The notes under the pieces: model-generated | What the model was told of the DNA's origin: nothing | Database searches by the model: none | The model's input: the letters and a program-made list of their open reading frames with translations, nothing else | Shown here: piece by piece, positions 39,751 through 50,323 of the stretch | How positions within the stretch are numbered: the first letter of the stretch is position 1 | How the letters are laid out: the number at the start of each line of letters is the position of its first letter | Position numbers and translations under genes: made by a program | Assembly: GCF_001667585.1 (NCBI RefSeq) | Contig: NZ_LZJZ01000027.1 | Span: 178,546 to 242,545, forward strand | Direction: 5' to 3' | Origin: Mycobacterium sp. E2733 | GTDB taxonomy: Bacteria > Actinomycetota > Actinomycetes > Mycobacteriales > Mycobacteriaceae | Length of the DNA: 64,000 bases

Positions 39751-42700
39751 ATGCCGGATATCACGCAGCACGTCGATTACCTGAAGCGTCTGACCGCGGA
39801 TCTCAGGCGGGCGCGGCGGCGCGTCTCGGAGCTGGAAGGCCGGCTGTCCGACCCGATAGCGGTGGTGGGCATGGCGTGCCGCTACGCCGGTGGGATCGAT
39901 TCGCCGGAGACCCTGTGGGACATGGTGAATGCGGGCCGCGACGCGGTGTCGGACTTCCCGGCGGACCGCGGCTGGGATGTGGAGGGGCTGTACGACCCGG
40001 ACCCGGACGCGGCCGGGAAGATGTACACCCGGCAAGGCAGCTTCCTGCGCGACGCGGCCGACTTCGACGCCGGATTCTTCGGGGTCGGCCCCAGCGAGGC
40101 CCTGGCGATGGATCCCCAGCAGCGGCTGATGCTGGAGATCTCGTGGGAAGCGTTGGAGCGGGCCGGCATTGACCCGCTGGGGCTGCGCGGCTCGGCGACC
40201 GGAGTGTTCGCCGGCGTAATCCACGCCGGATACGGCGGCGAGGTGAAGGGCGAGTTGGAGGGCTATGGGCTGACCGGTTCCACCCTGAGCGTGGCCTCGG
40301 GCCGGGTGTCGTACGTGTTGGGCCTGGAAGGCCCTGCGGTATCGGTGGATACCGCGTGTTCGTCGTCGTTGGTGGCCATGCATCTGGCGGCGCAGTCGCT
40401 GCGTTCCGGGGAGTGCGACCTGGCGCTTGCCGGTGGTGTGACGGTGATGGCCACGCCCGCCGCGTTCGTGGAGTTCAGCCGGCAGCGGGCGCTGGCCCCC
40501 GACGGCCGGTGCAAGGTGTACGCCGGTGCGGCCGACGGGACGTCGTGGTCGGAAGGCGCAGGAGTCCTGGTGCTGGAGCGGCTGGCCGACGCGCGGCGAC
40601 TGGGCCATCCGGTGGTCGCGGTGCTACGGGGTTCGGCGGTGAACCAGGACGGCGCCTCCAATGGTCTGACCGCGCCCAACGGGCCGTCCCAGCAGCGGGT
40701 GATCCGCGCCGCCCTGGCCAACGCCGGGTTGACGGCGGCGGACGTCGACGTGGTCGAGGGCCACGGCACCGGAACGGTTTTGGGTGACCCCATCGAGGCC
40801 CAGGCCCTGTTGGCGACGTACGGGCAGGACCGGCCGGCGGACCGGCCGCTGTGGCTGGGATCGATCAAATCCAACATCGGTCACACGTCGGCCGCGGCCG
40901 GGGTGGCCGGGGTCATCAAAATGGTGCAGGCGATGCGGCACGGGATGATGCCCAAGACGCTGCACGTGGACGTGCCGTCACCGCATGTGGACTGGTCGGC
41001 GGGCGCGGTGTCGCTGCTGACCGATGCCCAGAAGTGGCCGGCGCGGGACGGCCAGCGCCGGGCGGGGGTGTCGTCGTTCGGGATCAGCGGGACGAATGCC
41101 CACGTGATCGTCGAGCAACCGCCCGCCGAACCGGAAACCGTTGCCCCGCTTACCTATAATTCTCGACCCGCGATCCCGTGGCTGATATCGGCCCGGTCGG
41201 CCGACGCGCTGGCCGCCCAGGCGGGGCGGCTGCTAGACCATCTCGACGCCGAGCCGGAGCTGCGCGCCGCGGACGTGGGCTGGTCGCTGGCCACCACCCG
41301 GGCGGCCCTGGAGCATCGCGCGGTGCTGGTGGGGAGCGATCGCGACACGCTGGCGGCCGGGCTCGCGCGGGTGGCGTCCGGGGAGCCCGGCCCGGGCGTG
41401 GTCGTCGGGCGCACCCGCCCGGTTGGTAAGCGCGCGTTCGTTTTTCCCGGCCAGGGTTCGCAGCGGCTCGGGATGGGACGGGAACTGCATCAGCGCTTTC
41501 CGGTGTTCGCCGGGGCTTTCGACGAAGCCGTGGCGGCGGTGGATGTCCATGCGCGGTTGCCGCTGCGCGACGTGATGTGGGGCACGGATCCGGAGTTGTT
41601 GCAGAGCACGGAGTTTGCCCAGCCGGCGCTGTTCGTGCTCGAGGTCGCCCTGGCGGCGCTGTGGCGGTCCTGGGGCGTGACGCCCGACGTGGTGATCGGG
41701 CACTCGGTGGGGGAAATCGCCGCGGCCTGTGTGGCCGGGGTGCTGTCGCTGGAAGACGCGGCGCGGGTGGTGACCGCCCGCGGCCGGTTGATGGCGGCGC
41801 TGCCCGCGGGTGGGGTGATGGTGGCGGTGAACGCGACCGAGGCCGAGGTCGCTTCGCTTCTGAACGACAACGTGAGCATCGCGGCGGTCAACGGTCCGGA
41901 CGCGGTCGTGCTGGCGGGCGAGCGGGCGGCGGTGACGGCCGCGGCCGATCGGCTGGCCGACTGCGGGAGGCGGGTGCGGCAGCTTGCCGTCTCGCACGCG
42001 TTCCACTCGCCGCTGATGGAGCCCATGATCGAGGAGTTCTCCGCGGTGCTGGCCGGGGTGTCGCCCGGTGCGCCGCGAATCGACCTGGTGTCCAACGTGA
42101 CCGGGCAATTGGCCGGACCCGGATACGGGTCCGCCGACTACTGGGTCGAGCACGTACGCCGGCCGGTGCGGTTCGTCGACGGTGTGCGGTGTGCCGGATC
42201 GCTGGGCGCCGGTGCGTTCGTGGAAGTGGGTCCGGGCGCGGCGTTGACGGCCGCGGTGGAACAGTCCCTGGCGACCGAGCCGGCCGTTTCCGCGGTATCG
42301 ATGGCCAAGGACCGCCCGGAAGTCGAGTCGCTGCTGCTGGCGGCCGGCCGGCTGTTCGCCTCCGGCGCCGGCGTGGACTGGGCCGCCGTGTTCGACGGCC
42401 TCGCAGCCCACCGGGTCGACCTGCCGACGTATGCCTTTCAGCGGCGCCGGTTTTGGCTGCCGACCGAGTCGGTGGGCGCCCGGGACACCGCCGGCCTGGG
42501 TCTGACCGCGGCCGAGCACGCGCTGCTGGGCGCGGTGGTCGAACGGCCCGATTCGGGCGGGGTGGTGCTGACGGGCCGGCTGTCGACGGCGGCCCAGCCG
42601 TGGCTGGCCGATCACGCGGTGACCGGGACCGTGTTGTTCCCGGGCGCCGGGTTTGTGGAGCTGATGTTGCGGGCCGGCGACGAGGTCGGCTGTCCGGTGA

Positions 42701-45700
42701 TCGAGGAGTTGACGCTGTCGGCCCCGTTGCCGCTGCCGAGCAGCGGCGCGGTGCGGGCGCAGGTGGTGGTGGACGCCGCCGGCGAGGGCGGGTCACGCGC
42801 GGTCGCGGTGTATTCGCAGGCCGGTACGGAGTGGACGTTGCATGCCCAGGGCGTGTTGGGCGAAGGATCGCCCAACCCCGGCGCCGATCTCTCGGTGTGG
42901 CCGCCAGTCGGTGCCACGGCGGTCGACGTGGCCGGCGCCTACGACGATTTGGCGGCGCGCGGCTATGGGTACGGCACGGCCTTCCGGGGCCTGCGGAAGG
43001 TGTGGCGGCGGGGCGACGAGACCTTCGCCGAGGTCGAGGCGCCGCAGCATGCGGGTGTGACGGTGGGCGGGTTCGGGATTCATCCTGTGGTGCTCGACGC
43101 GGCCCTGCACGCGTTGGGGGTGGCCGACGAGCGGGCCGAGACCGTCTTGCCGTTCTCCTGGCAGGGCGTGTGCCTTCATGCGGCCGGGGCGTCGCGGGTC
43201 CGGGTCCGGCTGGCGCCGGTGGGCAACGACGCCGTGTCGGTCGAACTGGCCGACTCGTCGGGCTTGCCGGTGCTGTCGGTGCGCGAGCTGGTGACGCGTC
43301 CGGTCTCGGCCGCGCAGCTGTCGGCGGCCGCGGCGGCGCGCGCCGGTGGCGGCGAACTGCTGGAGGCAGTGTGGTCCCCGGTTTCGTTGTCGGACAACGG
43401 CATTGACAGACCCCCTGAGGTGTGGCAGCCGCAGCCGAACGCCCAGGACGTGGTCGGATCGGTCTACGCCGCCACGCATGAAGCGTTGGGTGTGTTGCAG
43501 TCCCGGGGTGATGGGTCCGGGCCGTTGGTGGTCCTGACCCGCGGCGCTGTCGCGCTGCCCGGTGAGGACGTGTCGGATCTGGCCGGTGCGGCGGTGTGGG
43601 GGCTGGTGCGGTCGGCGCAGGCCGAGCACCCCGGCCGGGTGGTGTTGGTCGACTCCGACGGTTCCCTCGACCTCGGAGCCGTAATTGGCTGCGGCGAACC
43701 GCAATTGATCGTCCGCGAGGGCATCGCCTACGGTGCCCGGCTGAAGCCGGTCAACGCGCACCCCGTGTTGCGGCTGCCCGAAGCGCCGTCGGTCTGGCGG
43801 CTCGCCGCCGGTGACGCCGGGACGCTGGAGGACCTGGCGGTGCAATCCGGCCCGCCGGCGGAGCTGGCCGCCGGTCAGGTGCGGGTGGCCGTGGCGGCGG
43901 CCGGGGTGAACTTCCGCGACGTGCTGGTGGCCCTGGGCATGTATCCGGGTGCGGCGCAGTTGGGTGCCGAGGGCGCCGGGCTGGTGACCGAGATCGGTCC
44001 GGGCGTCACCGATTTGGCCGTCGGTGACGCGGTCATGGGGATCCTTGGCCTGACGGGCTCGGAGACGGCCGTCGACCGGCGGTTGGTGACCCGGGTGCCA
44101 CCGGGATGGTCGTTCACCGAGGCGGCCGGGGTTCCGGTGGTGTTCCTGACGGCGTATTACGGGCTGTCGGACCTCGGCGGTCTGCGGGCCGGCGAGCGGG
44201 TGCTGGTGCACGCGGCCGCCGGCGGGGTGGGCATGGCGGCCGTGCAGCTGGCCCGGCATTGGGGCGCCGAGGTCTTCGCGACCGCCAGCCGCGGCAAGTG
44301 GGACACCCTGCGCGCCATGGGCTTCGACGACGCCCACATCGCGGATTCGCGAACGCTGGACTTCGAGGACAAGTTCTCCGTCGCGACGGGCGGCGCCGGC
44401 ATGGACGTCGTGCTCAACTCGCTGGCCGGCGAGTTCACCGACGCCTCGCTGCGGTTGCTGAGCGCCGGCGGGCGCTTCATCGAGATGGGCAAGACCGACC
44501 TGCGCGACCCGGGCGCGATCACCCAAACCTACCGCGCGTTCGATCTGATGGAGGCCGGCCCGGACCGCATCGCGGAGATGTCGGCCGAATTGGTGCGGTT
44601 GTTCGCGGCCGGCGCTTTGAAGCCATTGCCGGTCAAGGCCTTCGATGTGCGCCGCGCCGCGGACGCTTACCGGTTTGTCAGCCAGGCCCGCCACATAGGC
44701 AAGGTCGTGCTCACGATGCCCGACGGGCCCGCCGGGCTGGCCGGCGGCACCGCATTGATCACCGGTGGGACCGGCATGGCGGGCTCGGCGGTGGCCCGTC
44801 ACCTCGTCGAGCGCCATCGCGTGCCACACGTCATGTTGGTCAGCCGCGGCGGCGAGCGGGCGGACGGCGTGCCCGCGTTGGTCGCGGAGCTGCGTGAGGC
44901 GGGGGCCGAGGTGTCCGTGTTGGCCTGCGATGTCGCCGACCGCGACGCCGTGGCGCGGTTGCTGGCGCAGGTACCCGCGCGTTTCCCGCTGCGCGGCGTG
45001 TTCCATGCGGCGGGCGTGCTCGACGACGCGGTGATCGCGTCCCTGACGCCGGAGCGCATCGATACTGTGCTGCGGGCAAAGGTCGACGGGGCGTGGCACC
45101 TGCACGAGGTGACCCGGGAACTGGATCTGTCGGCGTTCGTGGTGTTTTCGTCGGTGGCGGGGATCGTGGGCTCGCCGGGCCAGGGCAACTATGCGGCCGC
45201 CAGCAGCTTCCTCGACGCCCTGGCGGCGTACCGACACGCCCACCGCCTGCCCGGCCTGTCGATCGCCTGGGGGATGTGGGAAGAGGAGTCGGCCATGACC
45301 CGGAACCTCGACGACCGGGACAGGGCGCGGATGAGCCGCGCGGGGCTGGCCGCGCTGTCCACGCGCCAGGCGCTCGACCTGCTCGACGCCGCGCTGCTGG
45401 CCGAGCCGACCGTCGTCGTGGCCACCCGCCTCGACACGGCCGCACTGACGCACGCCGGCGCCGCGCTGCCGCGGCTGTTGAGCCAGCTGGCCACCCGGCG
45501 GGCGCGGCGGGTCCTCGACCCCACCGACATGGTGTCGCTGACGGGGTTGCGGGCGCGGCTGGAGGGCCTGGGCCCCGAGCAGCGGCGGCGCGAGCTGGTG
45601 GAGCTGGTCTGCGGCAACGCCGCCACGGTGTTGGGCCACAGCACCGCGGACGTCGACGGCGAGCAGGCCTTCGGAGATCTCGGGTTCGACTCGCTGACCG

Positions 45701-46080
45701 CGGTCGAGCTGCGCAACAGGCTCAAAATCGCGACCGGACTGACCCTTTCGCCGACGCTGATCTTCGATTATCCCACCCCCGCGGCCCTGGCCGAGCACCT
45801 CGACGGCCAGCTGGCCACCGGGGCAAGTGGCGAGCCGCCCGATCGCATGGCCCGCTTCAACGACGTGGCCCGCGAATTGCAGGCGCTGCTCGGCCAACCC
45901 GACTGGAGCCCGGGCGACAAGGCGCAGCTCGTCACCCGGCTGGAAGGCATGCTGAACGGCCTCACCGGCCCGGCGGAAATCCCCTACCCGGACCAACCCG
46001 ACGATCCGTTCGAGGACGACATCGCCACCGCCACCGAAAGCCAGCTTTTCGCCATCCTCGACGAAGAGATGGGGCCCTAG
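39751..46080 (+). CDS. pks8: Type I polyketide synthase Pks8 (pks8-pks17 unsplit), malonyl type
   Basis: A 2109-residue single module. It starts with a coiled-coil docking helix (1-33, [19 protein letters not shown]), resembling the N-termini of erythromycin-type synthases. KS follows (Cys203 in DTACSSS), then AT (Ser652 in GHSVG; HAFH at 749-752, the malonyl-type motif), DH (His955), ER ([15 protein letters not shown]), KR (GGTGMAG, LDD, Tyr1814), ACP (Ser1981) and a docking end ([13 protein letters not shown]). The KR residue four after the Tyr is Ser1818 (AGC), where Pks7 and most ketoreductases have Asn. In tuberculosis this region is split into pks8 and pks17; here it is one open frame. 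It starts 7 bp after pks7. Confidence 0.92.
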   Translation: MPDITQHVDYLKRLTADLRRARRRVSELEGRLSDPIAVVGMACRYAGGIDSPETLWDMVNAGRDAVSDFPADRGWDVEGLYDPDPDAAGKMYTRQGSFLRDAADFDAGFFGVGPSEALAMDPQQRLMLEISWEALERAGIDPLGLRGSATGVFAGVIHAGYGGEVKGELEGYGLTGSTLSVASGRVSYVLGLEGPAVSVDTACSSSLVAMHLAAQSLRSGECDLALAGGVTVMATPAAFVEFSRQRALAPDGRCKVYAGAADGTSWSEGAGVLVLERLADARRLGHPVVAVLRGSAVNQDGASNGLTAPNGPSQQRVIRAALANAGLTAADVDVVEGHGTGTVLGDPIEAQALLATYGQDRPADRPLWLGSIKSNIGHTSAAAGVAGVIKMVQAMRHGMMPKTLHVDVPSPHVDWSAGAVSLLTDAQKWPARDGQRRAGVSSFGISGTNAHVIVEQPPAEPETVAPLTYNSRPAIPWLISARSADALAAQAGRLLDHLDAEPELRAADVGWSLATTRAALEHRAVLVGSDRDTLAAGLARVASGEPGPGVVVGRTRPVGKRAFVFPGQGSQRLGMGRELHQRFPVFAGAFDEAVAAVDVHARLPLRDVMWGTDPELLQSTEFAQPALFVLEVALAALWRSWGVTPDVVIGHSVGEIAAACVAGVLSLEDAARVVTARGRLMAALPAGGVMVAVNATEAEVASLLNDNVSIAAVNGPDAVVLAGERAAVTAAADRLADCGRRVRQLAVSHAFHSPLMEPMIEEFSAVLAGVSPGAPRIDLVSNVTGQLAGPGYGSADYWVEHVRRPVRFVDGVRCAGSLGAGAFVEVGPGAALTAAVEQSLATEPAVSAVSMAKDRPEVESLLLAAGRLFASGAGVDWAAVFDGLAAHRVDLPTYAFQRRRFWLPTESVGARDTAGLGLTAAEHALLGAVVERPDSGGVVLTGRLSTAAQPWLADHAVTGTVLFPGAGFVELMLRAGDEVGCPVIEELTLSAPLPLPSSGAVRAQVVVDAAGEGGSRAVAVYSQAGTEWTLHAQGVLGEGSPNPGADLSVWPPVGATAVDVAGAYDDLAARGYGYGTAFRGLRKVWRRGDETFAEVEAPQHAGVTVGGFGIHPVVLDAALHALGVADERAETVLPFSWQGVCLHAAGASRVRVRLAPVGNDAVSVELADSSGLPVLSVRELVTRPVSAAQLSAAAAARAGGGELLEAVWSPVSLSDNGIDRPPEVWQPQPNAQDVVGSVYAATHEALGVLQSRGDGSGPLVVLTRGAVALPGEDVSDLAGAAVWGLVRSAQAEHPGRVVLVDSDGSLDLGAVIGCGEPQLIVREGIAYGARLKPVNAHPVLRLPEAPSVWRLAAGDAGTLEDLAVQSGPPAELAAGQVRVAVAAAGVNFRDVLVALGMYPGAAQLGAEGAGLVTEIGPGVTDLAVGDAVMGILGLTGSETAVDRRLVTRVPPGWSFTEAAGVPVVFLTAYYGLSDLGGLRAGERVLVHAAAGGVGMAAVQLARHWGAEVFATASRGKWDTLRAMGFDDAHIADSRTLDFEDKFSVATGGAGMDVVLNSLAGEFTDASLRLLSAGGRFIEMGKTDLRDPGAITQTYRAFDLMEAGPDRIAEMSAELVRLFAAGALKPLPVKAFDVRRAADAYRFVSQARHIGKVVLTMPDGPAGLAGGTALITGGTGMAGSAVARHLVERHRVPHVMLVSRGGERADGVPALVAELREAGAEVSVLACDVADRDAVARLLAQVPARFPLRGVFHAAGVLDDAVIASLTPERIDTVLRAKVDGAWHLHEVTRELDLSAFVVFSSVAGIVGSPGQGNYAAASSFLDALAAYRHAHRLPGLSIAWGMWEEESAMTRNLDDRDRARMSRAGLAALSTRQALDLLDAALLAEPTVVVATRLDTAALTHAGAALPRLLSQLATRRARRVLDPTDMVSLTGLRARLEGLGPEQRRRELVELVCGNAATVLGHSTADVDGEQAFGDLGFDSLTAVELRNRLKIATGLTLSPTLIFDYPTPAALAEHLDGQLATGASGEPPDRMARFNDVARELQALLGQPDWSPGDKAQLVTRLEGMLNGLTGPAEIPYPDQPDDPFEDDIATATESQLFAILDEEMGP

Positions 46081-46081
46081 C

Positions 46082-49000
46082 ATGACGGACGTCGCGGTCA
46101 TCGGGCTCGCGTGCCGATTCCCCGGCGCGGCAAGCCCGCGCGAGTTCTGGGATCTCGTCCGCGACGGCCGTGAAGCGACGCGGCTGCCCGGGGACGTCGC
46201 GGAGTTCGACGCCGACTTCTTCAACCTCTCGCCCCGCGAGGCGTCCGCCATGGACCCCAGGCAACGGTTGGCCCTCGAACTGACTTGGGAGGCCTTCGAA
46301 GACGCGTTCGTGGTGCCCGAAGCGGTTCGCGGAACGGCGATCTCGGTGTACCTCGGGGCGATGGCCGACGATTACGCCGTCCTCACCCTGCGGGATATCG
46401 CCGACAACCTCGATCACCACTCGTTCGCCGGCATCAGCCGCGGGATGATCGCCAACCGGGTCTCGTATGCCTTCGGGTTGCAGGGGCCCAGCATGACCGT
46501 CGACTCCGGTCAATCGTCGTCGTTGGTCGCCGTGCACCTGGCCTGCGAGAGCCTGCGCGCGGGCGAGTCGGCGCTGGCGATCGCCGGCGGGGTTCACCTC
46601 AACCTGGCCGACGAAACCGCAATGCTGGAACGCGAATTCGGCGCGCTGTCGACGTCGGGTCACACCTACGCGTTCGATCGGCGCGCGGACGGCTATGTGC
46701 GGGGCGAGGGTGGGGGACTGGTTCTGCTGAAGCCGTTGCCGGCGGCCCTGCGGGACGGCGACCGGATTCACGCGGTCATCCGGGGCAGCGCGGTCGCTAA
46801 CGCCGGGCACAGCGCCGCGGGCCAGACGGTGCCTTCGGTTTCCGGTGAGGCCGAGGTCATCCGCAGGGCGCTCGCCGCCGCCGGCCTGGGTAGCGCCGAC
46901 ATCGACTACGTCGAGGCGCACGGCACCGGCACGAAGGTCGGCGACTCGGTGGAGGCTCAGGCGCTGGCCGAGGTGTTCGGCGCGCGCGAGCACCCGCTGC
47001 GGGTGGGGTCGGTGAAGACGAACATCGGCCACGCCGGGGGCGCCGCGGGAATTGCCGGCCTGCTCAAGACCGTGCTGGCGGTGCGGCATTCGGTGCTTCC
47101 GCCGAGCCTCAACTACGCCGACGCCAATCCCGAAATCGAACACCTGCGGGTCAACACCGACGCGCTGCGCTGGCCGGTGGCGGGTCGCCCGCGCCGCGCC
47201 GGGGTTTCGTCGTTCGGCATGGGCGGGACGAACGCGCACGTCGTCGTGGAACAGGCTCCCGCGCAACCGGATCCACCCGCGGATGCGCGTGACGGGCCGG
47301 TTGCGTGGGTGTTGTCGGCACGCTCGGAGCAGGCCCTGGCCAACCAGGCGCACCGGTTGGCGGAGCGGGTGGCCCACTCGGGGGTTACCGCGGCGGACGT
47401 GGGCTGGTCGTTGGCGACGACGCGATCGGTGTTCGAGCAGCGGGCGGTGCTGGTGGGCCACGATCGGGATGCGCTGACGCGCGACCTGTCCGGGCTGGCG
47501 GCCGGGGAGCCGGTCCCCGGTGTGGTGATGGGCCGGGCCGGGTCGGCGGGCCGGACGGCCTTCGTGTTCCCCGGCCAGGGCTCGCAATGGCCGGGAATGG
47601 GCCGCCAACTCCATCAACGGTTTCCGGCCTTCGCCCGCGCCTTCGACGAGGCCGCGGCGGCGATGGACGCCCACCTGCGGTCGCCGGTGCGCGACGTGAT
47701 GTGGGGTACCGACGCCGAATTGTTGCAGGGCACCGAGTTCGCGCAGCCGGCGTTGTTCATCCTCGAGATCGCCCTGGCCGCGCTGTGGCGGTCCTGGGGT
47801 GTGACACCCGATGTGGTGCTGGGTCATTCGGTGGGGGAGATCGCCGCCGCGTGCGTGGCGGGGCTGTTGTCCCTGGACGACGCGGCGCGCATCGTGGCGG
47901 CCCGCGGCGAATTGATGGCGGCGCTGCCGGAGGGCGGAGTGATGGTGGCCGTGGGCGCCGGCGAGGCCGAGGTCGCCCCGATGCTTGGCGGGAGCGTCAG
48001 CATCGCGGCGGTCAACGGACCGAGCTCGGTGGTCCTGTCCGGTGAGCGGGCCGCGGTGGGCGCCGTGGCCGACCGGCTGGCGGACACCGGCCGGCGGACG
48101 CACCGACTGGCGGTCTCACACGCGTTTCATTCGCCGTTGATGGAGCCGATGCTCGAGGAGTTCGCGCATCGAGTGGCCGACATCCAACCGCAGCAGCCGC
48201 GAATTTGCTTGGTGTCCAACGTCTCTGGTGAGCCGGCCGGGCCGGGATACGGATCGGCGCGGTACTGGGTCGAGCATGTGGTCCGGCCGGTGCGTTTCCT
48301 CGACGGTGTGCGCACCGCCGAGGCCCTGGGGGTGACGGCGTTCGTCGAGGCGGGCCCGGGCGGTGGGTTGAGCGCGGCGGTCGACCAATCGCTGACGACC
48401 GAGCGGCCGATCTCCGTGGTCACCATGCCCAAAGGCGCTCCGGAGATCGAATCGCTGCTCAACGCGGCCGGCCGGCTGTTCACCGCCGGCGTGGGCGTGA
48501 GCTGGCCGGGCGTGTTCGCCGGCGCCGGGGGCCGCCGGATCGATCTGCCGACGTATGGCTTTGCCCGGCAACGATTCTGGCTGGGCGACGCGCATAATGC
48601 GTTGCCGGCCAAGGCGCCTCGGTCGCCCGGCCTGGCCGAACAACTGAACGCGCTGCCGCCCGCGGAGCAGCAGAGCCGGCTCGCCGAGCTGGTCTGCGAG
48701 CACACGGCCGCCGTGTCGGGGCATCCGGACGGACGTGCCATCGACCGCGACCGCGCCTTCGCCGACCTCGGGCTCGACTCGCTGACCGGCGTCGAACTGC
48801 GCAACCGGCTGACGACGGCCACCGGGTTGGCGCTGTCGCGGTCACTGATCTTCGACTATCCGACCCCCGCGGCGCTGGCCGATCATCTGCGGCGGCAACT
48901 ATTCCGGCGCGAGGACGACCAATCCGACGAGGAAAAGGTATGGTCCGCACTGCGCAGGATCCCGCTCGTCGAGCTCCGGAGAACCGGGCTGCTCGACAAG

Positions 49001-49129
49001 CTTCTCCTGCTCGCCGGTGGGCCGGAAACCGTTGTCGCCGAACCGGTCATCGACATTATCGACTCGTTGAGCCCCGACGCACTGGTCGCGATGGCGCTGA
49101 ACTCCGCCGACGACGAGGACGGCGAATGA
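46082..49129 (+). CDS. pks9: Pks9, decarboxylating loading module (KSQ-AT-ACP)
   Basis: A 1015-residue protein with only KS, AT and ACP. The KS (about 3-420) has Gln144 in place of the nucleophilic cysteine (DSGQSSSLVAVHLA), while both catalytic histidines remain (EAHGTGT, NIGHA). This is the KSQ signature of loading modules, which decarboxylate malonyl-ACP instead of condensing. The AT (about 490-790) has Ser583 in GHSVG and HAFH (680-683), so malonyl-CoA is predicted and acetyl-ACP would be made. ACP Ser900 is in DLGLDSL. The C-terminal 85 residues (EEKVWSALRRIPLVELRRTGLLDKLLLLA, then IDSLSPDALVAMALN) look like a docking domain. It starts 1 bp after pks8. Confidence 0.92.
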   Translation: MTDVAVIGLACRFPGAASPREFWDLVRDGREATRLPGDVAEFDADFFNLSPREASAMDPRQRLALELTWEAFEDAFVVPEAVRGTAISVYLGAMADDYAVLTLRDIADNLDHHSFAGISRGMIANRVSYAFGLQGPSMTVDSGQSSSLVAVHLACESLRAGESALAIAGGVHLNLADETAMLEREFGALSTSGHTYAFDRRADGYVRGEGGGLVLLKPLPAALRDGDRIHAVIRGSAVANAGHSAAGQTVPSVSGEAEVIRRALAAAGLGSADIDYVEAHGTGTKVGDSVEAQALAEVFGAREHPLRVGSVKTNIGHAGGAAGIAGLLKTVLAVRHSVLPPSLNYADANPEIEHLRVNTDALRWPVAGRPRRAGVSSFGMGGTNAHVVVEQAPAQPDPPADARDGPVAWVLSARSEQALANQAHRLAERVAHSGVTAADVGWSLATTRSVFEQRAVLVGHDRDALTRDLSGLAAGEPVPGVVMGRAGSAGRTAFVFPGQGSQWPGMGRQLHQRFPAFARAFDEAAAAMDAHLRSPVRDVMWGTDAELLQGTEFAQPALFILEIALAALWRSWGVTPDVVLGHSVGEIAAACVAGLLSLDDAARIVAARGELMAALPEGGVMVAVGAGEAEVAPMLGGSVSIAAVNGPSSVVLSGERAAVGAVADRLADTGRRTHRLAVSHAFHSPLMEPMLEEFAHRVADIQPQQPRICLVSNVSGEPAGPGYGSARYWVEHVVRPVRFLDGVRTAEALGVTAFVEAGPGGGLSAAVDQSLTTERPISVVTMPKGAPEIESLLNAAGRLFTAGVGVSWPGVFAGAGGRRIDLPTYGFARQRFWLGDAHNALPAKAPRSPGLAEQLNALPPAEQQSRLAELVCEHTAAVSGHPDGRAIDRDRAFADLGLDSLTGVELRNRLTTATGLALSRSLIFDYPTPAALADHLRRQLFRREDDQSDEEKVWSALRRIPLVELRRTGLLDKLLLLAGGPETVVAEPVIDIIDSLSPDALVAMALNSADDEDGE

Positions 49130-49260
49130 CGGAATTCGAAAGCAATACAACACATGTCGAATACGCCGAATTTTTGCCGGGCTACTCGGAACGGCTTAAA
49201 CTTCGAAAATTGATCAAAATCCCTTCTGGGCTGGGACGGATGCAAGAGGGTAGGGCATGA
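49126..49260 (+). CDS. 44-residue small protein coupled between pks9 and pks11
   Basis: ATG 49126 overlaps the pks9 stop (ATGA), and its TGA 49258-49260 overlaps the pks11 ATG (ATGA again), so it bridges the gap with four-base overlaps on both sides. The product has an acidic/aromatic first half ([16 protein letters not shown]) and a basic second half ([12 protein letters not shown]). There is no signal peptide or obvious membrane segment. GAGGA lies a few bases before the start. I know no family for it. It may be a real small protein, for example an adaptor between type I and type III enzymes, or a translated coupling device for pks11. Conservation has not been tested. Confidence 0.55.
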   Translation: MTEFESNTTHVEYAEFLPGYSERLKLRKLIKIPSGLGRMQEGRA

Positions 49261-50318
49261 GCGTCATCGCGGGCGTGTTCGGAGCGTTGCCCCCGCATCG
49301 TTACAGCCAGGCCGAAATCACCGACCAGATCGTCGAATTCCCCGCATTGAAGGAGCACGAGGGGGTGGTTCGACGGTTGCACGCCGCCGCCAAGGTGAAC
49401 AGCCGCCACTTGGTCCTGCCGCTGGAGCGATACCCGTCGCTGACCGATTTCGGCGAGGCCAACGAGGTCTTCATCGAGCATGCCGTCCAACTCGGCTGCG
49501 AAGCCTTGCTGGGCGCGCTGGACGAGGCCGGCCTGCGGCCCCAGGACATCGACATGATCGCCACCACCACGGTCACCGGCGTTGCGGTGCCGTCGCTCGA
49601 CGCGCGGATCGCCGGGCGGCTCGGCCTGCGCCCGGATGTGCGCCGGGTGCCGCTGTTCGGACTGGGCTGCGCGGCCGGGGCGGCGGGGGTGGGCCAACTG
49701 CACGACTACCTGCGCGGCGCGCCGGACGGCGTCGCCGTCCTGGTGTCGGTGGAGCTGTGCTCGCTCACCTTCCCGGCGGTCAAGCCGACCGTGTCGGGCC
49801 TGGTGGGAACCGCCATGTTCGGCGACGGGGCCGCCGCCGTGGTCGCCGTCGGCGACCGCCGCGCCGACCGGCTGAGCCCCAGCGGGCCCGACATCGTGGA
49901 CTCCCGCAGCCGCCTCTACCCCGAATCGCTGCACATCATGGCCTGGAACGTCAGCTCGACCGGGCTGCACCTGGTGATGTCACCCGAGCTCACGAACCTC
50001 ATCGACCGTCACCTGGCCGGCGACGTCAGCCGGTTCCTGGGCGCCCACGGGCTGACGAAGGACGACGTCGGCGCCTGGCTGGCGCACCCCGGCGGTCCCA
50101 AGGTCATCAACGCGATCGGCACCAGCCTCGGGCTAGCGCCAGACGCCCTCGAGCTGACCTGGCGCTCGCTGGGCGAGGTCGCCAACCTGTCGTCGGCCTC
50201 GGTGCTGCACATCCTGCGTGACACCATCGCCAAGCCGCCGCCCGGCGGCAGCCCCGGGCTGATGCTCGCGATGGGCCCGGGATTCAGCTCCGAGCTCGTG
50301 CTGTTGCGCTGGCGCTGA
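49257..50318 (+). CDS. pks11: Type III polyketide synthase Pks11
   Basis: A 353-residue paralogue of Pks10, apparently collinear without gaps. The triad is Cys138 (LFGLGCAAG), His277 (WLAHPGGPK) and Asn310 ([10 protein letters not shown]). It differs from Pks10 in places that may shape the pocket, such as TFPAVKPT against TYPGYKPS. The tuberculosis Pks11 has been shown to make methyl-branched alkylpyrones from long acyl-CoA starters. AGAGGG within the end of the upstream small ORF serves as ribosome site, and the start overlaps that ORF's stop. It ends 5 bp from the facing ABC-F gene; no cyp139 gene is found here, unlike in tuberculosis. Confidence 0.93.
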   Translation: MSVIAGVFGALPPHRYSQAEITDQIVEFPALKEHEGVVRRLHAAAKVNSRHLVLPLERYPSLTDFGEANEVFIEHAVQLGCEALLGALDEAGLRPQDIDMIATTTVTGVAVPSLDARIAGRLGLRPDVRRVPLFGLGCAAGAAGVGQLHDYLRGAPDGVAVLVSVELCSLTFPAVKPTVSGLVGTAMFGDGAAAVVAVGDRRADRLSPSGPDIVDSRSRLYPESLHIMAWNVSSTGLHLVMSPELTNLIDRHLAGDVSRFLGAHGLTKDDVGAWLAHPGGPKVINAIGTSLGLAPDALELTWRSLGEVANLSSASVLHILRDTIAKPPPGGSPGLMLAMGPGFSSELVLLRWR

Positions 50319-50323
50319 GCGGC

